NCBI GenBank assembly: GCA_037367405.1
Contig: JAZKJV010001876.1
Location: 2,108,001 to 2,172,000, forward strand
Direction: 5' to 3'
DNA length: 64,000 nt
Source: Ottelia alismoides
Lineage: Eukaryota > Streptophyta > Magnoliopsida > Alismatales > Hydrocharitaceae
Program-made: the position numbers and the translations under genes
Part shown: positions 22,651 through 34,845 of the stretch, in pieces
How the letters are laid out: the number at the start of each line of letters is the position of its first letter
Position numbering within the stretch: position 1 is the stretch's first letter
The notes under the pieces: model-generated
Seen by the model: the letters and a program-made list of their open reading frames with translations, nothing else
Database searches by the model: none
What the model was told of the DNA's origin: nothing

Positions 22651-24540
22651 CTTAGGTCGACGATTTCGAATATGATTCGAAAAACCGAGGACGACTTGGG
22701 TTCGTTAAGGTCGCGAAAGTTTTTATCGCATTTGATTTCGCAGATCTGTTTAGTAAATAAATTCGGCACTGTTTAAATTGTTTAAACACGAATTTAATAC
22801 TTGGATTTTGTTCCCCATTAAATAAGGAAACCATAGGATCTGAGTTTACGTAAATCGGATTTCGTATGCTCTAGATATGGTTGTTTTAATGAACATGTAT
22901 ACACTGTTGCGGGAACTGTAGACCTGAACGTGATTAAAATGTTAATTACTGTTTAGACTTGCCTCGAAATGGTAACATCACTTGTGTTCTGTCCTAAATC
23001 AAATTAGCAATCTATGAAAATTGATTTTGTCTAATTTGGATTTAATATGATTGAGATATGCTAATTTTAGTAAGAAGGGGTCACTGCTGAAATTACAGTC
23101 CTAATCTAGAACCAAGTGATTGTCAATTAGTGAAATTAATTGTTAATTTCGTGAAATAATCATGAAAAATATTTGTGAAATATTTGAAGATGATTATTTA
23201 CATAATTGACTTGGCCTCATCCAATTAATTGATTAGATTTGATCTAAATCTTAATTGGAAACACATTCATCAAACTTAATGTTTGATTGGTGATTGTCAT
23301 TTAATCATTTAGTGAAATTAAATTGTTTAATTTCCTAGAATAATTGTGCATAAATATTTGTGAAATATTTGATGATAATTATTCCCTTAAATGACATTGC
23401 CTTAACCAATAATTGATTAAGATGTGATCTAAATCATAATTGGAAACCACAATCTTTCAAACTTGATGCTTGAATAGGATTTGGGAATTTGTCTAGCAAA
23501 TTTCCTTATAATCAAAAATGTTTTGATTATTACTATATGGTACAATTTCGGTTGTATAACCGATGATCATCTCAAGTACAAATTAATCAATTTGGCATTA
23601 TCCTTTCCCGAGGCGGATATGGTGCCTAGTCGGAGAGCATTGGGGTTGCGGGTTGCAACGTATGTGGTCCGTCCCACTCTCGTCGGTACTGGCCATGACA
23701 GCGGGTAGGGCTGGGATAATGTCCGAGGGATTAAGATGTATTTTTCTAATTATTAAAATTCGAATTAATACGTATTTTGAGATATTACCATATATGTATT
23801 CAAGTAAAATAATCAAGTTTGATTGATTGAATTGGATTGATAATTAATTTAATATGATTAAATTGATTATGTCCAATTGAAATACTCTAATATGATTAGA
23901 GCTAATAATTCCCTTGGAAGAATTAATTATGTGAATGTGATTCACGATAATTAATTAAAATTTGAATATGATATGGAGAATCACATAAGTGACATCCATG
24001 GTCTCCCGTCAAGGCGGAGGGTTCCGTCGCCAGGGATTGCATGTGGGAGACGCCTGTCCGAAGTGACAGCTCCTGTATGCAAGCGCATCTGGATCGGGCT
24101 CGTCGCTTCTCAAAAGAGTAAGGACGTATGCGTAGTGACCCCAGTATCGGGTCCTCATATTATTGGGGCGATATTGGATTGCGCATAGCGAGTTGTATTC
24201 CTGTTGACGGTTGGTTCAATTAATGACGGGTCAACATCACCTTAGGGGTGGTGGGCCCGGGTGTTAAAGACCGAATTGGGAGATGCAAGTTGGACTTGCA
24301 AGGCGGAATGTGTTCCCGCTTCTTTTTATCCGAGTTGTAGGTTCTCATATTATTGGGATGCAACAAAGATAAGGAAGGAGATCCCAGATCTTGCTTGAGA
24401 TATAATGGTAAGTATATCTCTTACATTGAAAGTGATTAAGGGAATGAACTTTCAATGTTGACATGGCAAGACAACTTTGATATAAAAATTCCAAAATCAA
24501 AGTAAAATATGTATATATAAATACATACATTTATGTAAAT
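22651..24540 (+). mobile_element. Leader of copia element C
   Basis: About 1.9 kb of noncoding sequence between the primer site and the place where gag similarity starts. It is AT-rich up to 23600, then carries the block shared with B's leader (23690-24240). A segment of about 200 bases (roughly 24235-24430) is absent from B, where the flanks are joined near 30735. The leader holds near-repeats: the stretches at 23120-23260 and 23300-23440 share TTGTGAAATATTTGA and flanking words. Confidence 0.7.
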
Positions 24541-27500
24541 TTCTTATTTCAGATAATCCTTCATTAAAACCCACTCAATGATATACTCAATAATAATCAG
24601 TAGAATATCATGGATTGGACTCATGATCCAGATATTGTACTTGCAATTGAACACATAATGTATGTGGTTGCAATGTGCAAATTTCCTCATAATATTGAGA
24701 AATGACAATTAAATAGATAATAGGACTACAACCCTAGGGTTTGTATGTCTCTATAGTCTTGGTATCATCAAATGTACTTTGGAAGTGACATGTTGATGAT
24801 GATCATAATTGTCATATAATCCTTATAAAATCAATGAAGATTTTCTGGCATACATATGTGCTCTTGACATTTAATCATGAGTGACATGGTTTTCTACATC
24901 ATGTAGAATGGTAGCTCTATAAAGAGATGATGTATTCAAATTGTTTGAGTACCTACCTGAACCTATGTTTTATGAGTTTAGATGGATGTAGATGATGAAT
25001 GTCATTATTCTACTATCTATACTCTGGTCATTCATGAAGCTTCATAATATTCATATTATATGAATTTAATGAAGCATGAATAAATGTTGAAATACTCTTA
25101 TTTTGAATTCTTTTTGAATTTATTGTAAGAGATCCTTAGTCTTAAGCAATGGTTGCTTATAGATAAAGGGAGCGCAATGGAAGCATGGGTTGGACCCAAG
25201 AAAGAAGGAAAGTCAAAAAGTTGACTGGACTTCTGTGACTTCCATGTGACATCCAAAGAGTTGGATGAATGCCAATACTGCAATAAGTTGATGTGTTGAT
25301 AGTATGACTATCAAGTCTGTCTAGAATCCTTAGAAAAGGACTCGGATGGAGCATCAGAATAATCTACATAAATCATTGATATTGACTTACTTATTGAATA
25401 AGATAAAGTCAAATAATTGTATCTCAATCTTCTGATGACATTCGCAATGGGTTGCATATGTTTTAGAAGACTGGAAAATTTGGTCTTAAAGGTTTATAGT
25501 TGTCCACATGAATATTGATGCAATTGTTGCAACAATCTCTGTTGGATTAATAGACTTGTTAATTTCAGTGGGAGAGCCCTTAGTCGTAGAGAATGTCTCT
25601 ATGACCTAGATATAAGAATACACTCATTGTTTGTTTCTAAATGTTGGAAATAAACATGAATTCTGAGATAGAACTATCATAAAGAGTTATGATGAAGATA
25701 TTTCAGATAGTAATCTAAAATCTAGTGGACTCCACGTAAATTAGAAAAATTAATGAATGGTTCATTAACATTTCTGAATACTGAAATTAAACCTTAAGAT
25801 CAATAGGAGGATGAAGATCATTTGACAATGATCTAGCATCAAGCCTTGGACATTTGTCTATTGATTTGATCAATAGAATAGTAAGAGATGAAACTTTAGA
25901 ATGTCTAAAATTTCAAAAACTTACATACTTATGAATATTGTATTCAAGGTAAAAATGTCCAATACACCCTTCTTCGGGAATGGTGTAAGATGCCAAGGTA
26001 TTCAGGATCTCATACATATTGATGTATGCGGATCATCTATATCATAGTAAACATTGTGGATATGTGATATCTATTGATGATTATGTATGATATGAGATTT
26101 CTTCTCTTCATCTAAGAAACTTTTGAAATGTTCAAAGATTTCATTAATTTTGGTTTAGAACCAAAGTTTGAAGGAAGATAAAATGAATTTGATCTAATCT
26201 AGGTAGCATGTACCTACTAGATAAATTCGAAGAATACCTTATGGAGATATGAATATCATTTCTATCTCAAACCTCCTAACACACCTTAACTCAAAAGAGT
26301 TATAGGTAGATACAATTAGATCAGATGTGACATGATCTTATCAATGTTGAATTTTTAGCATAATTATCCCTTAGTTTCCAGGTATATATGTGTAGTAGAG
26401 ACTACAATGTATATCCTCAATAAGGTTCCATGTATATTGGAATCTAGCACTTGAGAGTGCTGCTTCATTAGGAAAATAAAGGATGGTATTGGATACCTAC
26501 TTTATGACCTTGAGATTCTTAAAATATCTCATCTCCGAGAATGTGATTCTTAGAGGTTGAGACTCTTGAGAATCAAGATAAAATGAAGTATAGGAACTCA
26601 TTTTCTTTGAGAAGATAATGAGACTCCTGAAATTGGAAACTAAAAGGACAATTAAAGATGAAACACTAATACCTCTTCAAATGAGTTTGAGGATGGATTC
26701 CATGTGTTAGAGAAATCTGACAATGATCGAACTTCATGTGATGAAGCTTCTGAAGATCATAGCATGGATAGATGGATAGCAATAAAAGTCTAATGTAGAC
26801 TTCATATACAAGTGTTGTATATGGACCCTCGAGGATCCACCTATATGGGTAAGACCTGTAAAAGGTGTAAATGGATCTTCAAGAGACAGGGAACCTGATG
26901 AGAAGGTAGAGACCTTCAAAGCACGGTTTGTAGCCATGAGCTACACACTGGAAGAGAAGACATTGCTTGCAATGAGACTTGTTTTTCGGTGACCATGCTT
27001 AAAACCATCAGAATATTACTAACCTTAGCTACACAACTTGACTATTGCATCTTCAATATGTAAGTCAATATTGCATTCCTCTACGAATACCTCTTTGAGG
27101 ATATTCACATGAAGTAGCCCCAGGGCTTCATGGTTGAGGAAAGCAAGGTGTGCAAGCTAAGGAATCCATCTATGGACTCAGATAAGCTTCTTAAAGTTGG
27201 ATCATAAGATTTGATGAAATTATAAATGTTATGATTTCAGATAGAATCTTGATGAACCATATGAAGCTTAGTGGGAGTGCTTTTGTGTTCATGGTGCTAA
27301 ATGTAGATGATATCCTAATCATTTAAAAATGATATAAGGATAATAATTAGTGTTTTATAATCTGATTGTTCCATAACTTGAAATAAGATTTCAAAGATGC
27401 CTCTCAGATCTTAGTTCTGAAGTTGTTCAGAAGCAAAGAGAAGAGGATAATGGGACTGTCACATTTGTAGTACACCTTGGACATATTCTATTCATAGAGA

Positions 27501-28080
27501 ATCCAAGAGAGGCTTCCAACCCTTAAGATATGGTACTGACCTATCTAAAGGGATAGCACCTCAAAGAGTTGAGGAAGTGAATGCTAGTACTGCTTGCCCT
27601 TGGGCATCAGTTCTGAGAAGCCATGTGTGTGCTAGATGTGTACAAAAGCCAGATGGCTGCTATACAGTGGGAGTAGTAAACTGTTACTAATCCTACTATG
27701 GAAATAAAACACTTGGTTGCAGTAATAACAACAAAATCTTCATAGATGACAAGATTTTTGAGATAGTGATCTCAAAGTCTTATCTTCAAAAGTTTAAGAC
27801 TTTATAGATAGTGATCTAAAAAGGTCTTAACTAAAGATACCTTAGGAGATAAAGATCTCCAGAAATAAGGATATTCTTATAAGGATTATGGAAATACTGG
27901 TTATGATAATTGTTAAGCTGTAGTGTCAAGGACACTATAACTAACAAGATTGAGTATTAGTTGCATAAGATGCAACATTCGCATTGGATGCGAGCACTGT
28001 TACTGGGGATATGCAAGTGCCGTAAAAGGACTTGGCGTAGTCTCGCGGGAACAGAGTGACTGATCAGCTTACCTAGCTAT
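24541..28080 (+). pseudogene. Heavily decayed copia gag-pol of element C
   Basis: No long frame survives, but the order of a copia polyprotein can be followed against B. Gag similarity is near 24580-24700. The integrase start (histidine pair region of B at 32183) has its match near 25835-25900. RT matches run from about 26740 (B's MAMKSEIDSMH-type segment) through 27060-27130 (the AFLN and QGF region) to 27270-27330. RNase H remnants lie near 27540-27720. Stops and small indels fall every few dozen codons. The contrast with the intact LTRs means the coding was already dead when this copy inserted. Confidence 0.8.
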
Positions 28081-28148
28081 TTTCTAAATAGCCTATGATT
28101 GTCACATGAGTGTGAGTTTAAATGATTAGCCCATTAATGGCTCTTTGG

Positions 28149-28161
28149 GCTAGTGGGAGAT
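28149..28161 (+). promoter_or_regulatory. Polypurine tract of C
   Basis: GCTAGTGGGAGAT immediately precedes the 3' LTR. It matches the common plant copia tract and B's at 39404-39416 (GCTAGTGGAAGAT). Confidence 0.85.
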
Positions 28162-30675
28162 TGTTGGAAATGCGAGCCCACGGCGAGCCATTATGCAATA
28201 AATGTTATTGCACATATCATTCCCTGATCTGAAATGAAGAATGAATAATTTGTATAATAGGTCCCTTAGTACAATTAGGGTTATGTACCATGGCCATCTT
28301 AATAATCATACAGTTGTTGATTCAACTATTGAATCATAGAGGTTGGTGCTTGGATGAATATCTAAAGAGTTAGATTGAGGACTCATCAAGCACCGTCAAA
28401 TGATTACTAAGAGATGATCTCCAGCCTGAGTAGGAGATGGCAATCCTATCTCTGAAGGCTGATATCTGACCGACCTCTTGATGCAGGTCCTCTGCATAGG
28501 AATAGAGATTCGGAGGTGTCAGATTAGTTAGGTCAAAGAGTTGACTTAACGAGATCGAGATAACCAAAGTCCTATATCATATGCTGTCATGATATAGGCA
28601 CGCATCCTCTGACCGGAGACAGATGTGTTACTATATGTTTGAGTGTGTACATTTGGCAGACCAATAGGTTGATGACCTAATCAAGGTCTATACACCGGCG
28701 CGCTGGTGTGCATATAAGGGCATATGAGTAATACGATCTCTCAAAGGGATCATACAGGTTCAGTTACTGAACCGGAAGACATGAGCTCACACATGAGATA
28801 TTGGGATGAATCAAATTCCATGCGCATGGTCGTCTCTCTTTGGAAGCTTGACTGAATTTGTAGGTTTGATATATACTTTTAGTATATGATCAAGACCTAG
28901 GTATGATATACACTTTTGGAAAGTGTATGATCGATACCAACTCCCAATGATCGAATGAGAAACTTACTGATAAAACCATGAAGTAGACAGTATAAAGTTG
29001 ATCCGATACTTCGGGTTTAGTCTGAGTCTTCCAGTATGCAGGATGTGCAGGTATTGGGAATACCTGAGGGTGATTTGATCATAAACGATTGTATAACCAT
29101 GACGCTTCCATTCCTAGGGAGTGATGAAACGGGTCTGGATTTTAGTGACTCCTCTCAGTAGAGAAGTGATCTGATCTTGGTCCAAGTGTTGGACATTGAT
29201 CTGAATGTGATTCAGATACAATGAGAAGATTAGATTTACGGTCTTGATTTAATCAAGCATCTATGGGAGGCCCGCGATCTGGATTTGAGATATGATCTCA
29301 ATATCCATGTCACTATACGTGGAACAATACAATCGCCATGTCCTTATCTCCAAGTATCTGAGGAGAAATAGCATTGTTCTTAAATGGTTTAAGAACAATT
29401 CCATAAGATCTAAGCAAAGAGAATTTGATAATTAAAAGTGTTTTAATTATCATGATGTATGAGAAATTATCCAATATGATTAAATGTGATTTAATTAGTT
29501 TGGATAAGAATAATGTGGATAGAGATATCCAATTATTCATAATATATTATAAATATGATTTATAATGTATTAGAGAGAGTTAATTATAATTTATATGTGT
29601 TGATTAATTATGATGTGTATTGGATACACATTGTGTAATTAATTAACAATATGAATTACATGTTGTTTTGGGTTGTGAATATGATTCACAATTTTTCCAT
29701 GGCAAGATTGCAATATTCTCAAAGATAATTGTGAATTATTTTTGAAGAATAAAACCCAAATAAATTTGGTGCAAATAAATAAGAGAGATTTCATGGAGAT
29801 ATGCAATCTCATGGATTTCCATGAGATTGCAATCTCCATGCAATCTCATGGGCGGCACACCTTTCCTATATGGAAAGGGTGTGCGCCCACTTGGAAGGCA
29901 CATGGAGATGAAATCTCCATGTGTCTTCTCTCCTTATTTGTTGGGTTGATTTAGGAATGAATTATATTTGATTTTGTCAAATATATTTTAACCTAAATTT
30001 GTTGCTTTTGACAACAACAATCTTAGCCATTGGATGAACATAAATCAATCTCATCCATTGATTCTATGTGTCCCATGGATTGAGATCCATGGATCCCAAA
30101 ACCCTATAAATAGAGAGGCATACTTGGCTCTCTCTTTACACATGCTATTGTAGCACAAACTCTCTCTCTCTTTCTCATATACACGACAGCCCTTCTCTCC
30201 CTCTCTTCTTGGTGGCCGTCCACCTTGGTGGAGAGAAACGTCGACGCCCGCGCCATCGTGCTGCCGCTTCGACTCTCTGCGGTTCTTTGTCTTCTTGGAG
30301 TGCTTCACTCATGAAGGAGACGTTTGATCTCGTGCGACGAGATCAGGAGCAACCGCGCTTGGATCAACTTGGATTGCGAGGACACCGCGACTCATCTCCG
30401 CGCTCGCAAGCCGTTACTCCGACGATCGGACTTGAGACAGGAGGTCTCTTTTCGTAGAGACTCGATCAACCACGCTTCAAGAGGTATTGCATTATACTTG
30501 ATGTGGTTATAGATGAAACGATTTGAGAATGGTTCTCAGATCATGTGGTTTCATCGGTTTAAAAATTTTAAAATTCCGCTGCTCCGAACAACTAGTATGA
30601 CTAGTCATTCTTCGTCGTATTCGATACGACGATCACGCTTCCGTGATGCGCTTAAGGATAATTCCATATCCTTCA
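28162..30675 (+). mobile_element. 3' LTR of copia element C, 2514 bp
   Basis: Starts TGTTGGAAATG, ends ATATCCTTCA, followed by the target duplication ATTTG (30676-30680). Near-identical to 20121-22636. Together they delimit a complete element of 10555 bp inserted in B's leader. Confidence 0.95.
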
Positions 30676-30801
30676 ATTTGATTGCCCATAGCGAGTACTA
30701 ATCCTATTGACGATTGGTTCAATTAACGACGGGAATGAACTTTCAAAGTTGAAAAGGCAAGAATAATTTGATTTAAAATTCCTTAATAAATTTTTTAAAA
30801 A

Positions 30802-30844
<43 letters not shown>

Positions 30845-30888
30845 TTATATTTATATGTTCTAATATAGTACATTCTTAATTTCAGAAA
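30676..30888 (+). mobile_element. Leader of copia element B, right piece
   Basis: Begins with the second copy of the target duplication ATTTG, then ATTGCCCATAGCGAGTAC, matching C at 24177-24195. An AT dinucleotide run occupies 30805-30840. It leads into B's gag start at 30889. Confidence 0.8.
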
Positions 30889-31504
30889 ATGAAGTCCATG
30901 AACCCTCTGAGTAGGCTCCTGGAGGTCAATCAGTTGACCAGACCAAATTATTCGGATTGGATCCGAAATTTGGATCTTGTCCTATCTGTTGAGCACATTT
31001 CATATGTGCTAACTAAGGACAAGCTTGCAGACCCAAAGACTCTGGAAGACATCAAATTTAATGAAAAAATATGATGAAGATCGTAATCTGGCAAGATGCT
31101 ACATTCTTGGTTCATTATCCAATGTGCTTTAGAAGCAGCATGTGGAGATGAACCGTTGCCAAGAGATTATGATGAATCTGAAAGATATGTTCGGTGATGT
31201 AAACCGCACAAAGCATTATAATATAATGAGAGAACTTATTCGTTGCAAAATACAGGAAGGGACCACTGTCAGAGAACATGTGCTCAAAATGTTTGGGTAC
31301 CTCTCTTAATTGGAAACCTTGGGAGCCTTCATGGATTCTGACATGCAAGTTGATTTCATTCTATTGTCGCTCCCTAAATCTTTCAACAATTTTGTTGTCA
31401 CGTTTCACATGAACAAAGTTGATTTTACTAACGCTGAGTTGCTAGCTGCATTAAACTCTGATGCAGATGTAATGAGGAAGGATGTCCCCTCCCTAGTGCA
31501 ATAG
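30889..31504 (+). pseudogene. gag: gag of copia element B, broken
   Basis: Copia Gag packages the element RNA. The start MKSMNPLSRLLEVNQLTRPN and the segment NYSDWIRNLDLVLS are the typical N-terminus of plant copia Gag. A frameshift near 31070 ends the first 61 codons. The middle part shows degraded similarity, and the end (31310-31504) reads DFILLSLPKSFNNFVVTFHMNK, the usual Gag C-terminal half. The zinc knuckle expected downstream is not recognisable except for CHHYKALEA near 31640. Confidence 0.82.
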
Positions 31505-32182
31505 TTGCACAAGTGAAAGGAAAGCGCGGTCGGAAGAAAGGTTCTCAAAAGGGCCTGACCCAAAAGAGAAAGAAGAAGAGTCAAGGTATTGTTTCATCTT
31601 CCAATGCATCCACGTTGATAGTGTCGAAGAAAATCGATGTTTGTCACCACTACAAGGCATTGGAGGCGTAATTAACTGGAATATCTAAAGTCGGTTGACA
31701 AAGGTAAAGCCCCAACATATATGAAATCTACTTTCATCATTGAAACTAGTTTTCTCATTGGATGAGAAGGAAGTTGGGTTGTTGATTCTGGTGCTTCTAT
31801 TCATGTATGCAATTTGTTGCATTTATTTCGGGAAACTAGAAATCTAGAAGAAGGGGAGATAGTCATCCAGATGGGATTTGATGCAAGTGTTGCAGCAGTC
31901 GCCATCGAAACCTGCCGACTGACATTATCTAGTGGGAGAGTCCTTTTACTTAAAGAATATCTTTAAGGAATTTGATATCTGTATCTAAACTTGTAAAAGT
32001 GGATATTTATTCCTTTTCTGTAATAAATTAGTCATAAATCGTTATGATAAATATATTGCAGATGATGTTTTGACTTCTGATGGACTCTATTATTTGTGCA
32101 TTGATGAACGTGTCATGAATGTTACTACCACTAATAATAATAAAAATCCTAAAAGATCTAGAGAGATGGAAATCATTCGAAT
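31505..32182 (+). pseudogene. Protease region of copia element B, broken
   Basis: The basic stretch KRERRRVK and the protease active site WVVDSGASIHVC (near 31775-31810) are visible between stops. The rest up to the integrase is decayed, but it keeps LTSDGLYYLCIDERVMN (about 32070-32120), which is matched again in fragment G. A functional protease is excluded by the stops. Confidence 0.75.
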
Positions 32183-33224
32183 ATGATTTGGCATCCAAGG
32201 ATTGGTCATTTATCTGTTGATAGGACCAATAGATTGATAAAGGATGAATCTTTAGATTTTCTACAGATTCAATCTTTGTCTACCGGCGAACATTGCATTC
32301 GAGGTAAAATGACTAGAACGCCTTTCAGAAAAAGGTTACAAGATGTGAAGGTATTCTTGACCTTGTACATACCGATGTGTGTGGTACCTTCAGTATCGCG
32401 ACTCGAATGGATATCGATATTATTTGACATTTATTGATGACCATTCGCGATACGGGTTTATCTTCCTACTATCATAAATCTGAAACCTTTGAAAAGTTCA
32501 AAGAGTTCAAGGCTTTGGTTGAGAACCAAACCAATAGGAAGATTAAACGGATTCGATCTGACCGAGGTGGCGAGTACCTCTCAGATGAATTCAAGGAATA
32601 CCTTAAAAAGAATGGAATTGTCTCCAATCTCACTCCTCATGGAACCCCCCAACTTAATGGTGTTGTAGAAAGACGCAAAAGACCGTCCTGGACATGGTCC
32701 GATCAATGATGAGCAAAGCACATTTACCTCTTAATTTCTGGGGAAATGTAGTAGAGACTGTGATATATATCCTGAATAAGATTCCTAGCAAATCTGTACC
32801 TAAAACTCCTCACGAGCTCTGGTATGGAACCAAATCTAGTGTGGAACACTTGAGAGTTTGGGGTTGCTTGGTCCATACGAAGGACGTGAATGCAAGTAAG
32901 CTGGAATCTCGCTCTCGCGAGTGTTACTTCATCGGATATGTTAAAGATGGTCCTGAGATCTAAAAGGTTTTTATCTCTAGGGATGTGAAATTTCTAGAGG
33001 ATGATTTCCTTAAAGGTCAAGAGAAGAATGAAGTAGAAGAATTCATTAAATCCCCTGAGGATTCGGGGATTCCTAAACCAGAAACTAAAGAGATAAATAA
33101 AGATGAAACACCCATACCTCTTCGAAGGAGTTCGAGGATGGTTGCACCGCCTGAAACGTATGGATTCCATGTGTCAAGTGAAATTGACAATGATCCTGTT
33201 CATTTAAACACTTGCAGATCATGA
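32183..33224 (+). pseudogene. Integrase of copia element B, broken
   Basis: The N-terminal zinc region reads WHPRIGH then EHCIRGKMT; one of the two cysteines is gone. A frameshift near 32340 and another near 32430 separate it from the core, where SDRGGEYLS and GTPQLNGVVERR carry the second Asp and the Glu of the D-D-E triad. The first Asp (HTDVCG) is readable in another frame near 32370. The segments 32694-32963 (SMMSKAHLPLNFWGN, WGCLVHTK) and 32985-33224 (PLRRSSR) complete the domain and the linker to RT. Confidence 0.87.
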
Positions 33225-34052
33225 CATGGATAGATGGATGCTAGCAATGAAGTCAGAAATTGACTCCATGCATAAGAATTGTGTATGGAACCTAGAGGAT
33301 CCACCTAAAGGGGTAAAACCCATTGGGTGGAAATAGATCTTCAAGAGAAAAAGGGGACCTGATGGGAAATTAGAGACTTTCAAAGCACGGCTTGTGGCCA
33401 AGGGATACACACGGAGAGAATGCATCGACTACGATGAGACGTTCTCCCTTGTGGCTATGCTTAAGTCCATCAGGACACTACTGGTTAAAGTTGCATCTCT
33501 TGACTACGACATCTGGTAGATGGATGTCAAGACGGCCTTCCTCAATGAATAACTCGAGGAGGATATCTATATGGAGCATCCCCAAGGCTTCATAGTTGAG
33601 GATGGAAAGTATGCAAGCTGAAGAAATCCATCTATGGGCTCAAATAAGCTTCTCATAGATGGAACATCATATTTGACGAAACCATAAAGAGTTATGATTT
33701 TGTGCAAAATCCTGATGAACCTTGTATGTACAAGAAGCTTACTGGGAGCACCATTGTGTTCATCGTGCTTTACATAGATGACATCCTTATCATTGGGAAT
33801 GATACAGGGATGATGACCAGTGTGAAAATTTGGCTATCTCACACCTTTGAGATGAAAGATCGTAGAGAAGTCTCTTATATCATAGGCCTGAAGTTGTTCA
33901 GAAATCGAGAAAAGAGGATATTGGGATTATCACAACATGGGTACATTAAGAAGATTCTTAAACGTTTCCGTATGGATAGTTCCAAGAAAGTATTCCTCCC
34001 CTTAAGACATGGTATCCATCTGTCAAAAGGGATGGCTCCTCAAAGTGTTTAG
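33225..34052 (+). pseudogene. Reverse transcriptase of copia element B, broken
   Basis: Order of motifs: FKARLVAKGYTR, then MDVKTAFLNE with preceding TGG-to-stop changes (near 33336 and 33519), EEDIYMEHPQGF, a frameshift near 33612, and LYIDDILIIGND near 33768-33803 with both catalytic Asp. The last segment reads on without a stop from 33702 to 34049. Gene order integrase then RT identifies Ty1/copia. The clade within copia cannot be fixed by eye. Confidence 0.88.
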
Positions 34053-34064
34053 GAAAAGAAGGCC

Positions 34065-34360
34065 ATGGGTGGATGCCCCTATGCATCAGCCATAGGAAGC
34101 TTAATGTATGCCATGATGTGTACTAGGCTAGACATCTGCCATGCAGTGGGAGTGGTAAGTCATTACCAATCCTACTATGGAGAGCAACACTGGAATGTAG
34201 TAAAGAACATTTTCAAATATCTAAGACAAGCACAAGATTACATCTTAGTCTATGGAGATGGTGATGTCCAAGTCTTGGGATATACATATTCATACTTCCA
34301 GTCGGATATTGATGATCGAAAGTCGACATCAAGGTTTCTATTCATGTTGAACGATGGTGT
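34065..34360 (+). pseudogene. RNase H of copia element B, first part
   Basis: PYASAIGSLMYAM and the CTRLDICHAVG segment are the typical junction of RT and RNase H. The frame runs through YSYFQSDIDDRKSTSRF to FMLNDGV and is cut at 34360 by transposon K. It continues at 39011. Confidence 0.9.
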
Positions 34361-34380
34361 CACTACAGGCGGGTGGGTCT

Positions 34381-34735
34381 AAGGGGACGGTCGTAAACCG
34401 TCCTTTTTGTCTCTAGAACCGTCCCCTCTGATCAACGGGGACGGCTCCTAAACCGTCCCTTCAGCCACCGTCTCATTTGACTATATGGGACGCTTCTGAC
34501 AACCGTCTCATGTAATCAACCATTGGAGATGGTTGTAACCGTCCCTTACACGAAGGCTATTAGGGACGGTTGCGACCGTCCCTACAACCTATATTATTAG
34601 AGACGGTTACAACCGTCCCTAATGGTCTTCAACATTTTGAGATGGGCCCAGAAATCCTTTGGGGACGGTTACAACCGTCTCATGCGTTTCGCAGACGCGA
34701 CGGTTGTAACCGTCCCCTGTACCTTAGCGTAAAAG
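34381..34735. repeat. Subterminal repeat array of K, 3' side
   Basis: About a dozen copies of GGGACGGT or its complement ACCGTCCC, often as inverted pairs such as GGGACGGTTGCGACCGTCCC near 34563. In En/Spm such subterminal motifs are bound by the element's DNA-binding protein. Some copies have drifted (ACCGTCTC). Confidence 0.9.
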
Positions 34736-34845
34736 CGACGCCAACATAAGCATTTTTAAATAAGCATTTCAAATATATACATTTCGCTAGATGACAACAA
34801 TTTCAATTAATAGAAATTGAAAATAAAAAAAATTACCTGAAATTG

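Noticed and set aside
30805..30840. AT run as a regulatory element of B
   Set aside because: A plain dinucleotide microsatellite in the leader; C lacks it at the same place.
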